DNA from: Heterobilharzia americana
Lineage: Eukaryota > Platyhelminthes > Trematoda > Strigeidida > Schistosomatidae
NCBI GenBank assembly: GCA_944470555.2
Contig: OX104132.1
Location: 18,919,755-18,983,754, forward strand
Length of the DNA: 64,000 nt
Direction of reading: 5' to 3'
Below the pieces are notes generated by a model. That model was not told the origin of the DNA and did no database searches. It saw only the letters and a list, made by a program, of their open reading frames with translations. Made by a program: the position numbers and the translations under genes. Shown here piece after piece: positions 1-56,095 of the stretch (positions are counted from its first letter, which is position 1; each line of letters starts with the position of its first letter).

Positions 1-1262
1 CCTAGTAAGTACATCACCTTATTGAAAGCTCTCTACTCGAACACTTGTGGGCATGTTAGAGCCTATGGTGAGTTGTCCAGGGAGCTATACTCATCAAGTG
101 GTGTCCGTCAAGGATGCCCACTATCCCCATTCTTATTTAATTTTATCATAGATATTCTTATGGAGGTTTCCCTCTCGTCACCTAATTACAAAGACGTTGA
201 CCGGATCACAGGTGAATTTTCCTTAGATCTAGAATATGCAGATGACATAGTCCTGTTAGGTGAAGACGCTGACAAGATGCAGAGTCTTCTGAACACTTTG
301 AGTGGGAATTTGAGAATGTTTGGGATGCGATTTTCACCACCCAAATGCAAATTTTTGCTCCAGGACTGGTCTTCAGCGGTACCGCGGTTAACAATAGAGA
401 GTGAAGTGGTTGAGTGTGTTGACCACTTCACTTACCTGGGAAGTAGGATCAACCCGGTGGGTTAGTTGCCGATGAGATTTCTGCACGGATACAAAAGGCT
501 CGATTGGCTTTTGCCAATTTGCGCCACCTATGGCGCCGCCGTGATATTCGTTTGTCTATTAAGGGTCGCGTGTACTGCACAGCAGTCCGCTCTGTTCTAC
601 TGTATGGCTGTGAAACATGGCCATTGAAAGTGGAAGACATGAGAAGGTTACAGGTATTTGACCACCGTTGCCTTCGTAGTATAGGACGTATTCCGTGGTG
701 TCACCATGTGAGTAATGCAGAAGTTAGGTGTAGAGTTTTAGGGAGAAGAGGTAAGTCAGTCGACGAGGTTGTGAACCTTCATCGACTGAGATGGTTGGGA
801 CACGTACTACGTATGCCTAGTCACCGATTGCCTCGTCACACAATGTTGGCTGAGGTGGGTTCAGGCTGGAAAAAGGCCCGAGGTGGCCAGACTAAAACAT
901 GGCACCAATGTATGAAGTCTCTGACTGTTGGTTTAAGCCATGTAGGACGATGCAGACTAGGTGGTTGGGGTCCACGGGACAAGAGGAACCAGTGGTTGGA
1001 GACCCTAGGTGATATGGCTCAGAACCGAAGTCAGTGGCGCAGATGTATACACACATTATCCTCATCTTAACAACGCTATACCGAATCTCACTATTTTGTC
1101 ACTCCTCTTTCCTTTCTTCTCATACTTTATATTTCTTTTGACTGCATTCACTTATCTTCATCCTTCACCTCACTACCTTTTTACTTGATGTGCTGATATG
1201 AGGTGTGGCAACTCGGACCGTTACGCAGTAATGCCTGGTCCTATGTTGATAATGATGATGAT
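1..1262 (+). mobile_element. LINE family A (RTE-like), RT and C-terminal part
   Basis: This is the 3' portion of a non-LTR retrotransposon cut by the window edge. Two frames, 22-465 and about 480-1070, encode the second half of a reverse transcriptase. RT motifs seen are VRQGCPLSPFLFN near 106-145, the catalytic YADDIVLL near 235-258 and FTYLGSRIN near 430. The C-terminal domain has LLYGCETWPL near 598 and RWLGHVLRMPSHRLP near 793. A one-base shift near 465-480 joins the frames, so the copy is dead. The frame ends at 1070. A non-coding tail of about 190 bp follows and closes in GAT-rich repeats near 1245-1262. LINEs of this type copy themselves by target-primed reverse transcription. The RTE-like placement rests on the YGCETW-type C-terminus and is provisional; I cannot name the family. 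Confidence 0.85.
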
Positions 1263-1489
1263 ATAACGATAAAATCATTTTCACTTTGTTACCAAGAATA
1301 ATTTTCAGAGATAGTAGATTCAGACAAACAGTATTCGATACACTCATAAGTTAACATAAATTACTTTCAGACAAATATAAAGTTTTCCCGAGTGATCTCA
1401 GATGCATTATGTACATAACTAGAACCATTTGCTAAACTTTACCAGTCAATATGATTGACTACTATGCTGCGACTAAAGCTGTCCGTCTT

Positions 1490-2690
1490 AGCTAATGATC
1501 GATATTCTGTTTTCTGAGGTCAGTGAAACCATAGCGAAGATGAATAGGTCACCGGTTTACTCGCAGAGGAAACCACAAGAATGATGGCCCAAACATTTCG
1601 GAGGGAAGTTCACCTGGCTCCCAACTACTATTCCGCTGCCTACAACCTCATCACACACAAACCCTCAATGAAACAGTGAGGTAGGGTCTTCAATTCTTCC
1701 AGAAGTTGAAAAGACTGTACGTAACTTGGAATGAGAAAGGGTAGCAGGTAAAATATGGTATCAGGCTATGTAGACTTTGACTGTTAACCTCAGCCACGTA
1801 GGGAAACATGGTCACCTTCGACTTTCTGCTAACTCAGCCATTCTTCAGTTCACATGATGTGTTGGATGAGACGCTGAGTCGATATGTATAACCCACATTA
1901 CAGTCAGCTTAGTAGGTGATTGTTTACAACCTTCTCTAACGATTTGTACTGCTTGCCTATTAATATATGTCTGATAGTTCTGCTTCTTTTACATCCCACA
2001 ATGATGGTGACGTAGTCACAAATAACGGAGACACATTAGAAAGTAGCTTGTCTCCCACTTCAACATCAACTCAAAAATCAATGAAGAGTACTTTTTAAGC
2101 TCTAACTCACAGAATTCGTATTATTACTCACAACTGACAACGTTCTGAACCTTAGTTGACTGAGATGGCTTGGAAATGCACTAAGCATACCGAACCACCA
2201 CCTACCTCGGCATGCAATGCTACGGAAAGCTAGATTAGGTTGAAAGATGGTTCAGGGTCGTGAGATAAAAGACCTGGCACCAGTTGATGAAGTCTCTACC
2301 TTTTGGTCTGGGCCGGGTGAAAACTTTGGACTACCTATTTGGAGTCCCCGAGATGAAAGAAATCAGTGGTTGAGGGAACTTGGTGAAAGCGACGAAAATT
2401 GGTCACAGTGGCACAGATGTATTTACTCCTTGAGGTCTTCTAAAGCTTGAATATTTGGACTAACCGCTCTCTCCAGATTGTTTGTTCTCTCACACAACTT
2501 TGTCTATTTTGACATCACTCTTTTTCTGTCCATCTGTTCTTTGTGTACTCCTGTGCAGTGTGGCAACTTGAGGCGATGCACCTATTTGCGAGGTCCTACA
2601 GTGATTTCGTCAGTCAGTTGTCAGTCAACTGACAACCCAAAGGAAGCAAAAACAAGATCCCAGTACGTCCCATAACACCTAAGGAAGGAT
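1490..2690 (+). mobile_element. LINE family A, degenerate composite copy
   Basis: Decayed pieces of the same LINE as at 1-1262. The stretch 1600-1740 aligns with the endonuclease-RT linker seen more clearly at 31635-31979 on the minus strand (the EVKK-VGNLKRK-like segment). Position 1780-1810 and 2155-2450 match the C-terminus (SLTV-LSHVG; RWLG; GPRDERNQWL; WSQWHRCIYSL). The 3' UTR at 2450-2620 differs from the 1-1262 copy but matches those at 8850-9040 and 45960-46135, which suggests a second subfamily. No frame is intact. Confidence 0.65.
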
Positions 2691-3251
2691 GATATCATAT
2701 CACAAGTTCACTAATTCTGAAATATCTTTATTTGGTGAAATATCTGCGGATCTTAGACAAGTGAAACCGATATAAACCGGAGAATCATATTTTTCCTATT
2801 ACTAATGTTTCATTACTAACTTCAGGAAGCAATGAAATAGAAGCAAACAGAGTACATAAATTCGTATGAGAAGACAGATGATAACCGATAATACTAAGTG
2901 TAGACATTACTTTGTCGCAAGCCGACAGAACTTGAAAAATGTGAACTACTGGATTCCCAAACCAATGACTGAATCAGCATGTTTACTACCAAACTCGATG
3001 AAACTGGTCGCTCTCTCAACGAACAGACGGTTAATGCTTACTGGTTTTCAATGATTGTGTATTTAATGTCGGTATATGATGAAAACTAGCTTGGAATCAA
3101 TCGAGGAAGCATAATGCTTTCTGATATTCAACGGGTTGTTCGACTTGTAAGCATAAATATTTGAAGTTACTTAGATACCTCCCAAATAACACACACACGA
3201 TAGGCAGAAAAGAATAATAAAAGTATGCGTGGAAAGATATCAGAGACTTAC

Positions 3252-47476
<44,225 letters not shown>

Positions 47477-47575
47477 CTTTACTGATCATGTGTTAACACA
47501 CGACCTTGACGAAACCTAGTTGACCTAGATTTTGAAGTAGCCTGGTACCCAATCTCCAACCGACATCCAACATCC
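47477..47575 (-). promoter_or_regulatory. IRE1 5' leader, squeezed between start codon and a CR1 LINE
   Basis: Only about 100 bp separate the ATG from the 3' tail of the minus-strand CR1 element. No TATA box is evident. Two AG dinucleotides after short pyrimidine or T runs (near 47525 and 47515) could serve as acceptors for a 5' UTR exon or for trans-spliced leader addition, which schistosomes use. This cannot be decided from sequence alone. Confidence 0.4.
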
Positions 47576-50500
47576 AACACAATAGTGCAAGTAGAGGAAA
47601 CTTACAGTTTTTGAGCTCTCGCTTCTAGGTCTTGAGGCTTGGTTCTTTTCGTTCGGTTTTACTCCTTCGATGGTCGCAGAGGTCTTTGCGTTTTCTTGCT
47701 AATAGCTTTGGAGGTACTGTTTGTCAATTTGAAGGTGGTTTATCTGCAAATTGTAGCTTGGTTTGTTTAGGGGGGCAACGGAGCTGCTGATAAGATCAAT
47801 CAACCTTTTGCAATTCCTGTTGTTTTAGGCACCTGAAAGTAAGTGTTAGGCGTTATTTAAATAGTGATAGAAACGGGGTGAGTGGGGAGTGAGAAAGGGA
47901 GAAGTGAAAAGTACTTTTGAAAAGATACATGTGACTGGTAATAATATAGAGGAGGGGTGCATCTCACTGCAGGTGCTGGGGCTGGGGAATACAGGGATGG
48001 AAGGGCGTATCATCGGTTGCTACTAACATATGTCTGTGGCAAGCCATTTGTGCTCACATACTCATCCAGTAGTCGTTCGAAGGAGTTGACTGATGTAGCT
48101 GTGGCCACTTCTTTTGGCAGCGCGTTCCATAAGATACATACTTTATGGGAGAAGAAGTCAGATTTCACTCTAGTCTTTGCCTTATGGTGGGGTATGCAAG
48201 CGGGGTTTCCACAGGATTGTCGGTTTGGGGCCGATAATGTTATCCTATTTTGGTGGTCCACTTGATGGATGATAATGCAGGCTGTCACATCACCTCGTTT
48301 TCTTCGATAGCTTGGTGTGAACAGGTTGAGTTGTATGAGGCGTTGTGCATATGTTTTGACTGTTTATCCGACAACCTACTTTGTTGCTCTTCTTTGCACC
48401 TTCTAGAGAGAATTCGCGTCTCTCTTTAGTAGAGGAGGGGCTACCGTGTTGAACACCAGGTGCGGTCTAACGTGGGCTTTGAATGCCATGAGGAATAACC
48501 CTGGGGTTAACAGTCCAAGCTGTCTTCTTAGAAAGTGCATGGTGACGTTCTCCTTTGCGGCAATCCCCTTATAAATACCAGTAGTATCCAGTGTATCAGA
48601 AAAGTTTAATCCTAGGTCCTTCTCTGTGGATACCTTGGTGATTGCACGCTTGTTAAGAGTGTAGTTGATTTTCATCGCCTCTGGTGTGCGAAGATACATC
48701 ACCCTGCACTTCTCCGAATTAAAGCTCAAACCGTTTGCGTCTGACCAGGGCTCCAGCTGCAGCAGGTGGTTTTGGAGCATTCTAGAATCGCCTATCGTCC
48801 TCCACATTCTGATGTCCTCGGCGAATAGGAGGATAGATGAGGAGATTTTAGCGGGGAGGTAGCTTATAAATAGCGAAAATAGGAGTGGTCCAAGGATCGC
48901 TCCTTGAGAAAATCCTGTTCTTGCTTTCCCCCAGGTTGATCGAATTCTGTTTACCTTGGTGCAGAATTCTCTATCCTCTAGGTGTGCTGTAAGCCATGCC
49001 AATAGTGGTTCAGTGATACTCACTTTTACTGGTTTGGCCAGCATAGTGCTGTGTGGGACGCCATCAAAAGCTTTAACCAAGTCCAAGATGACGTGAACTT
49101 GTTGTCTGTTGTCCCGTCTAGTAGTCCGGTCATCAAGTTTGTGGCTTATGACCGCCCGGTTCTGAAGCCATACTGGGTGGGATAGACGATGCTGTTTATG
49201 TTCAGGTAGTCCCAAACAACATCTGCAACCAGTCTTTCCAGTACCTTGGAAAGTATGGGGAGTAATGCAGTTGGTCTGTAGTTGCACTGGTTTTTTCGGT
49301 TTCCTCCCTTGAAGATTGATGAGAGGATTGCGCGTTTCCATTCTTTGGGGAGTTGACTTACTTCCAGCGAGTGCGTGAACAGGTTGCATATGGGTATGCT
49401 TAGCACTTCAGCACAGCTGCGTGGGGCGACCGGTTTTATGTCATCATAGCCTGGGGATTTCCCTATTCCTAGTGTTGAAAGTTTCGCAAACACTTGGTTT
49501 GACGAAATCCTCACTTTCATCAGCTTTGTCTCTCAGTCCTGAGACTTCGTTACATTGGTAGATGTTGGTAGCGGATGTATAACCAGGTTGAGCTGCCCAT
49601 CAAATCGATTGCTCAACGATTCTGCTATCTCACTGCTGTTCAGGGGTTCTTCGGCCGGCCCTGTGATCAGGTTTAAGCCCTTATTCGTCTGTTTGCGTTT
49701 TGACATAAACCGATACAGACTTTTCGGACTGCAGCTTAAGTGTTCAGCCAGGTTGCTTTGGTACGTATACCTGTCATTGCGAATTCGCATATTGCATGGG
49801 TTTCGTAAGGTCTTATAGCCCTGAAGGTGTGGTTCTTTGCGTGATGTACGCCACCGGTACCACGCCTTCATTTCCTCTCTATCTGTCTTTGAGTTGCGCG
49901 AGTTACTCAGGACCGTTTGAGAGGTGGCCGTCTGGTTAATTTTGGAACGCTCTTTTCGATAGCGCTCCAGAAAATATCCTTAATCCGTATCCAGTGTTCG
50001 TCTATCGATAATGAGTCCCGTTCTTGCGGCCATGCAGCCTCCAGGAATTCGCTATTCATGAGGTGGTAGCCTGCCTTTCGGTAACAGCGGAATGCTTCTG
50101 GCTCATCTATTGGTAGTGTCTCTTCGGTTATCAGAGAGAATCTCACCGATGCGTGATTGCTCTTACCTAAGGGGGGTCGGACACAGATATCGTCCACCAA
50201 AAGATCATCGTGTGTTAGAACGTAGTCCAGTGTTGATCCTTTCCCGTCTGGTCCCCATCTGGTTTTTTCCCCAACCTTCTCTATTAGTCCTGCTGCCATG
50301 AGCGTATTCCAAAGTTTGTGCTCGAAAGATTTATGCCGACATCTTATTTCACACCCTGGGTTGAGCGTCGGTGTGTTGAAGTCTCCAGCTAGGACTACGT
50401 GGTCATAGGCTGCCGATGTGGTTGTTGTGACGGCACTGAGCAGTTGTGTCTTATGCTCTGTCGTACAAAGGGGGGCCTTTATACTATTCCTACAGGGCAC

Positions 50501-52470
50501 TTGGTTTGGTTTATGGTGAAATAGCACCATAAGGAGCCCAGCAGTTAGCTAAACACACCATCAGTCACTTCCTTGACTTTTAGATAAGTGCTAGTATATA
50601 TGGCAACTCATCCGCCTTCTTTGAGCCGCCTGTACTTTCGGAACAGGGTCACGTTAGGCAAACATATCTCCTTGTTCACTATTTCTTCTGACAACCATGT
50701 CTGCACGAGGAGAATTGTGTCTGCTCGCAGGTTATGGAACATTGCTTTTATCTCCAGTAGTTTACTCCTAAGACCTCTCACATTGCTGTAGAAGCATGTT
50801 AAAGAGCTACGTCCTGGGCTTAGTGCGATATGGGGACTCGTTTGGAGGCTAGTTTGCCGTTGCACCGGATTCTGCCTGCCAGTCCAGTGGGGGCTGGCAG
50901 GTCTCCGTTTTTTGGCCCCTCTTGATATCCTGCTGCTGCTGTGGTAGTGTTGTTTATTGTGCCCACAGGTAGCTGACTGGATAATTCTTTTCTGACTAGT
51001 ACTGCTTGTAGTGTTCTCGGAGGTTGCCTCCTATCTTCTGGTCTGATAGCTCGTGGTTTGCTCTCACAGCATCGTATAGCACCTCCTATATGGTCTTTCA
51101 CACGGTACCATGCCGTGAGAGCTTCTGTTAGTGATGCTTTGCAGTCAAAGCGTACGGCTAGCAACCTTGGTGAGGAGATACTCTGCAAGTGCATAGGTCT
51201 TGGCAACCTACTTACACCTCTGGCAGGTAAATTTCAAAGTCCCGTTTTTGCTGCTAATCACCTCCACTGCACGACATCATGAAAGTAATTATCAAGCTTC
51301 GTGGAACCACCTGCCAGTTCGGGTATTCCAGGCACCACCATGGTCGTAGCTTTGTGCAGGTCACTAAGTGGGGACTTCCGCTCTGCCCCTCGGGTGATTC
51401 AGGACTTGTCTAGCTTCACCCGTATGGGGCAGGAGCCTGCAATGTCCGGTCGGCGCAACAGCAGCAGTATGTTCTCCGACTGTTTCGCCGTCGTTGCTGA
51501 TACCCTGAGTGGCGGCGGCTTGTCTCGAGATGCTCTACTTCCCCGGGAGAGCCGGCATAAGTTGGCTGCGATGATTTCTATTTCCACTTCTCCTTGTCAG
51601 ACCGTTCTCTTTTTTCTAAGAGTGAGTCTATTGGTGTGGGGACGTCGAACAGAATGATGGAATCCGTTCCCTTGTCCTGTAAGTGTGGAATATCGAGCTT
51701 GGTAGCCGGCGCTTCCGGTCTACCCCCCACCCTATTCACTTCCGTCCATTCGTTCTCAGAGCAACCTGTTTCCTCAGGTTGTTCAGTCCCGTGGGATCAT
51801 CTGGGTGGCGGTGATACAAGAGAGAAATTTTTGGTTTCTCACTTGGAGTGGGAGCCAATTCTTCCCTGCCTTTAGCAGTGGCATTTTTGCACACATGTGG
51901 AGCTAGACCGCCTTCTGGGGGAAGATTGCTGTAGCTCGTTCTTTGTAGCATTTTTGGCTGAACCAGGTTTTCCAGTTTGCCGGTGGTGATGGCCGGTGAT
52001 TTCTGGCATCCTGGGCATATATGCCGCATCCATTTACATGTGTACTTCCCCATAAAGCTATAGTACTGCTCCGGTAACCCATTATCACAGTTACAATGCA
52101 CCCACCTAAGACAGATGTTACACGCAAAGGCTTTCTGAGCCTCCAACACCGATTCTTTGCAAACACCACAGTCGTCAGAGTTTTGTTCTTTGTTGACGAC
52201 GGAGTAGTTTTCTTTCTGCATGGTGATGTCGGTCGTGGTGCGTTTCCCCCATGCATTATTTCCCACCAATGGTATGACTGCAGATGTGCAACCACAGGAG
52301 TTTGCCGGTTCCAACAAATGCTGTGTATGACGTGACACTGCCATGGGGATCGTAGACGGCGATTGTGCTGCTGAGCCCATCGTTTAGCACATACTGGATC
52401 CCGTCCACTTGCAGACCTCGTTATGTGGTTAAGGGCTTGCGATCTGGTATTCTGTACCATTATAGCTAAG
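47560..52470 (-). mobile_element. CR1-like LINE, nearly complete, with PHD-type ORF1
   Basis: In minus order: ORF1 (52460-50820) with a Cys/His finger CGVCKESV, ACNICLRWVHCNC, YTCKWMRHICPGC (about 52180-52000), the PHD type known in CR1-like ORF1 proteins. The endonuclease follows (50830-49907): CFYSNVRGLRSKL, LLVQTWLSE, VVLAGDFNTPTLN, GSTLDYVLT, KSNHASVRF. The RT comes next (49870-48403): NYRPTALLPILSKVLERL, LDLVKAFDGVPH, GFSQGAILGPLLF and LLFAEDIRMW, where the FADD motif reads FAED. C-terminus at 48288-48010: WNALPKEVATATSVNSFERLL. Several frame breaks and the changed catalytic Asp make it dead. The 3' tail near 47565 has repeated CATCCAA words. Confidence 0.9.
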
Positions 52471-52789
52471 TGATTTATTTTGCAATGATGTAAACTAAGG
52501 GGGGAATGAAGCGTAAAGTAGATAGCTTATCAACAGGAACTTGGTGCTCGGTTTCTCTCACTTTGTCAGCAACTTTGACCGAATACTCCAAGTGCTTATT
52601 TAAAGGCCAAGAAAGATATTTCTTGGTGAATGATCCCCGAAGAGAACCTGGAGCTGTAGCGGTCCAGACAACTACGAATCACCAGCAGGAAGCATTTATG
52701 AGTTGAGAAGATAGTTGCGCCGTTGTACGTAGCAATTCTTCAGTCCAGTTGATTAACTGAACCGCGTTCACTGTTACGATATGGTTGCT
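52471..52789. other. Unassigned, probably CR1 5' region
   Basis: It lies upstream of the CR1 ORF1 on the minus strand. No motif recognised. Confidence 0.35.
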
Positions 52790-53690
52790 AACTGTTTTTC
52801 AAAGATAAATACCGTGGTATTGCCCCTAGACTGGATATGAACAAGGCACAACTGAGAACTGTACCTTCTGTAGCTAAACGTTTTTCCAATGACACTGTAA
52901 TTTTCGTGGTGGGAATATCTGACTGGGGAGGCTTATATATGGTCATTTCCGAGTAGAATGCAGACGAGACAGAACACGTCAGTATCCAAAGAGCGCGGGA
53001 CCGTAACGCCTCAATTGTTTTAATAATAAAATACTTCAAACTTCAAACTTCGTGTTGTAGAATTAGTGAACGGCGGTTTGTGCCGTGACGCAATCACTTT
53101 CTTTGTAGCTCTTCTGTGTACCCGTTCTAGGATGGCAACGTCCTTCTTCAAGTATGAGGACTTTACAAGCGAATTTTTCTCCAGATGACGGCGAATGTAC
53201 AGAGCATACAATGTGGCGAAAAGGGAAGGAGTTGGACCCCTAAAGTTCGCAAGAGAAACTCCAAGACTCCATAAGCCTTGTTGGCTGCAGCGCGACAGTG
53301 AACTGAGGCTTCTAGTGTGTCACTTAGTGTAACTCCCAAATCTTTTTCTATGCTAGAGTAACAGATATTTATTTCACCGAGGACCGGGACTGCTTTTATG
53401 TTTGTCAACTATCATTATCCGGCACTTCGAGTTGAGAGGAGGCAGGTTTTCTGTAGTCCAGTTAAGAATTTTCGTAAGGTCCTCCTGGAAGACCGAAATA
53501 TCCGTTGGCTCCTGTATTTCCCTCCAAATCTTCAGATCATCGGCATGAAATAGTGGATGTGAATTAAGGACCCCTGGTAGGCCACTGATAAAAGCAAGAA
53601 ACAGTAGTGGGCCCAGTATAGGACCTTCAGGCACACCACTCAGCATCCGGAACCAGTTAGATAGAGAGGAGGTAGGGATTGTCCACTCCC
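52790..53690 (-). mobile_element. CR1-like LINE, 5'-truncated copy
   Basis: Frames from 53646 down: GVPEGPILGPLLFLAFISGLP, LFHADDLKIWREI (catalytic HADD), then IEKDLGVTLSDTLEASVHC, and LERVHRRATKKVIASRH near 53125. A different CR1 family from 47560-52470, with two frame breaks. Confidence 0.82.
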
Positions 53691-54239
53691 AATATCCAAT
53701 ATTGATAGCGCAAGCGTAGAAAACTGATAGTTTTTGATCACTCGCGTCTGGTCCTTAGGGCTTTGTTCCAGTTGTCAGGTTCACTCCTTCAGTGAAAGGT
53801 GAAGTCCTCCCCGCTTACTTGCTTTCGGCTTAGGCAAGGCGGACACTTTGTGGTCTGATAAATTGCAATCTGTGGAGTGATTGGGAGGCTACGAGCTGTT
53901 AGGAAGGTAGGAGGATCGTCACGGCCCCTGTCTGTGAAGGTACTGTGGAGTCACACACTTCTTCATGGTCAAAAACCTAGGATTCGACGAGATTCAACTT
54001 TGATGCTAACCTTCATGGTTTAACTGGACTCGCTAAGCTGCAGACAGCGGCTTGAGCACCCTCACCATTTTCACGCTGTCGTATTACGTTGCGCCACTGG
54101 TAATCAACCCTCTAGCCAGTTAGTTGGAACGCATTAACATCTTCGCACGACCCCGAAAGTATACCATTCCATCCGATCACGCTACTGTGTTCTTTCTTGG
54201 TTTCGAATTCGTGGGTACATAACAAGCTTGAAAATTAGT
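53691..54239 (-). mobile_element. CR1-like 3' UTR fragment and unassigned sequence
   Basis: The segment 53720-53900 resembles the 3' UTR of the CR1 element at 47610-47770 (GTTTTTGATCACTCGCGTCTGG; TGCAATCTGTGG). The rest up to 54239 is not recognised. Confidence 0.4.
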
Positions 54240-54870
54240 GAATGGCCACTACGTCTGTGAAGTATGCCCCAGGACAATTCCTAAAGTACCCGAGTGAGAA
54301 TAGTAAGGTAGCGGTGAAAAATGAAAACCGGCAGAGATAGAAGAGAAGAAAAAGATGGGGGAAAGAGAGAGAAAAGTATATGGGGGTTGACTGGAAGGTA
54401 AGGGTAGACAGCGTACGTCTATTTTTCAAAGAGGACTTGGTAGGTAATGTGAGTGTATTGAGGACAGAAATATTGAGTGGTAGGTAAGATGGATGTAAGC
54501 GTGGGCCAGCGAGGTTAGTGACTCCCTGAGTACGTCCGTGGTGGACCATACGAGGTGACAACCGTCTAACCGTCTCTTGAATGAGCCAACTAAGGGTGTT
54601 ATGACAGCAAGTCGCTGTAGGGCAATCCATGAAGCACATACTCCCAGAAAGAAAAAATCGGATAACGTCCTGTTGGCGCGATAGAAGGAAGGTGTCTTCA
54701 ACCTTATTAGCAGTGTTCAAGGACATATGTAGGGTGGTGGCTTATCCCGGGGTACCGGGCTTCCGCGAGCAGGGCGACACAGTGTTGCATGGAGAGAGGG
54801 GAGCCAAAGAATCTGACAGTAGTCAGTCCATATTCGGCCGTCGAACCGCCCTCTCTTGATCAAAAATGAG
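54240..54870 (-). mobile_element. CR1/jockey-like LINE 3' end
   Basis: The minus strand near 54700-54560 encodes LKTPSFYRANRTLSDFFFLG, then CASWIALQRLAV and PLVGSFKRRLDGCH, the usual LINE C-terminal pattern (FF, W, LP, SFK-RLD). About 300 bp of non-coding 3' sequence follow to 54240. Confidence 0.6.
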
Positions 54871-55837
54871 TTGAGGGTCTTCCTTTTCGAATTTTAAATA
54901 TGTTTGTTTGTTGGAGCAATAGAAAGCGCATAGTTTTCCCGTTATTTTCGCTTAATTACCATGAGGCATCTTTTCCTGAATGACGTAACTTACCCTCAGT
55001 TGATTCAGTTCCCAACCATGTGTCAGCGTCATTGTTGGCATCATCATTATTTTCCCGAATGAAATCCACACACTGCCGAGACTTCACTGTTATCCAAACC
55101 CATAATTAATCATGTGACCTATCCCCACCCATTCATATTTGAACATCCACCTCCGCCCTTTGCATTATCATTTGACTTTTTGGAGACTATTTATTTCTGT
55201 TGCAACACTTAAGTCAGTTTGTCAGTCTACGTCATATGCTTGCATACACTCTTTTACACTGTTGAGCGGTTTATATACTCAAGTATGTAGGGTGTCCAGC
55301 TGACAAATGTTACCCGAATTTACGAATTCATTAAATCTTGTTTTCTCGAGTTTCACTGGTTGCTTTAAATCTGTCGCGGAACGAATGTTTTCTGTATATA
55401 TGTATATATAACCCCGCCTGTTTAGTAATAATGGCAAGTTATTCCCGAATTCACAGGTGCGTATCATTCTTACGGATACGGTTGTAACAATCAGCAGTGG
55501 AAAATCTCCGGTAATATTTTTTATAAGAATTTTTCATCATCTCCTTTTCATTCCAGGCTATGGAAATCCCCATTCCTAAAGAAAGAAAACTTCGTACCAC
55601 ACACCAGTAGTGCACTCTAAGTTAAATTCGGAATTTTCGTTATGCTTTTAGGTCACCTGTCAAAAATGAAAGTCATGTCTAATGTATAAGTAAAGGAATC
55701 ACTCAAAAAGAAGGGGAAATAACTCAGCAACTTCTTTCTCAAAAATAATAATGCTGGCCAAATTGCTCAAGTGCTTTAATTTGAAGGATCATATGTATTA
55801 AGTGAGGTAACATGGCAGGTTCAATGAATTTTTCATA
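54871..55837. other. Upstream flank with a candidate solo LTR
   Basis: A 182-bp segment at 55308-55489 begins TGTTAC and ends GTAACA, inverted ends of the kind that close LTRs, and has a TATATATGTATATATAA box near 55395-55411. No 5-bp target duplication is visible. The remaining sequence shows nothing recognisable. Confidence 0.3.
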
Positions 55838-56095
55838 AGACGTGGATCTCTAGGTTCGTTGAAACGTCAGGATATACTGTATAGACAATAATAAAGAGTA
55901 CCGGTAACAGTATATCACCTTCTCGATGAAACCATCTATTTTTATTTGTTCGTGCCAAACTGGACAAATGTCCACCGTAGCCGCCATGATACTCTGCATG
56001 GTGCTCAATAGCTCGTTGAATATTGGCCGAATTCCCTCGAACTTCTAGTTGGTGTCGAAGAATCCGCCTCTGCAGATAAAGTTGTTGGTATTTTT
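55838..56095 (-). other. Open frame, possible exon or unknown repeat
   Basis: The minus strand is open from an AG acceptor-like site (CTGCAG at 56096) to TGA at 55838. It reads KYQQLYLQRRILRHQLEV, then ANIQRAIEHHAEYHGGYGGH, then NKNRWFHREGDILLPVL. The Gln/Arg/His-rich composition looks protein-like. A possible donor GTGATA follows the GAAG near 55923. I do not recognise the family and cannot link it to other exons; it may belong to an unrecognised retroelement. Confidence 0.3.

Noticed and set aside
1..3251. IRE1 exon with HRD (VHRDLKP) expected next
   Set aside because: I looked for it on the minus strand in this stretch and did not find it; it should lie outside the window.
54235..54726. 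163-codon minus-strand frame as a novel gene
   Set aside because: An overlapping frame shows a LINE C-terminus (SFKRRLD pattern), so the longer frame is probably a shadow over LINE C-terminus and 3' UTR.
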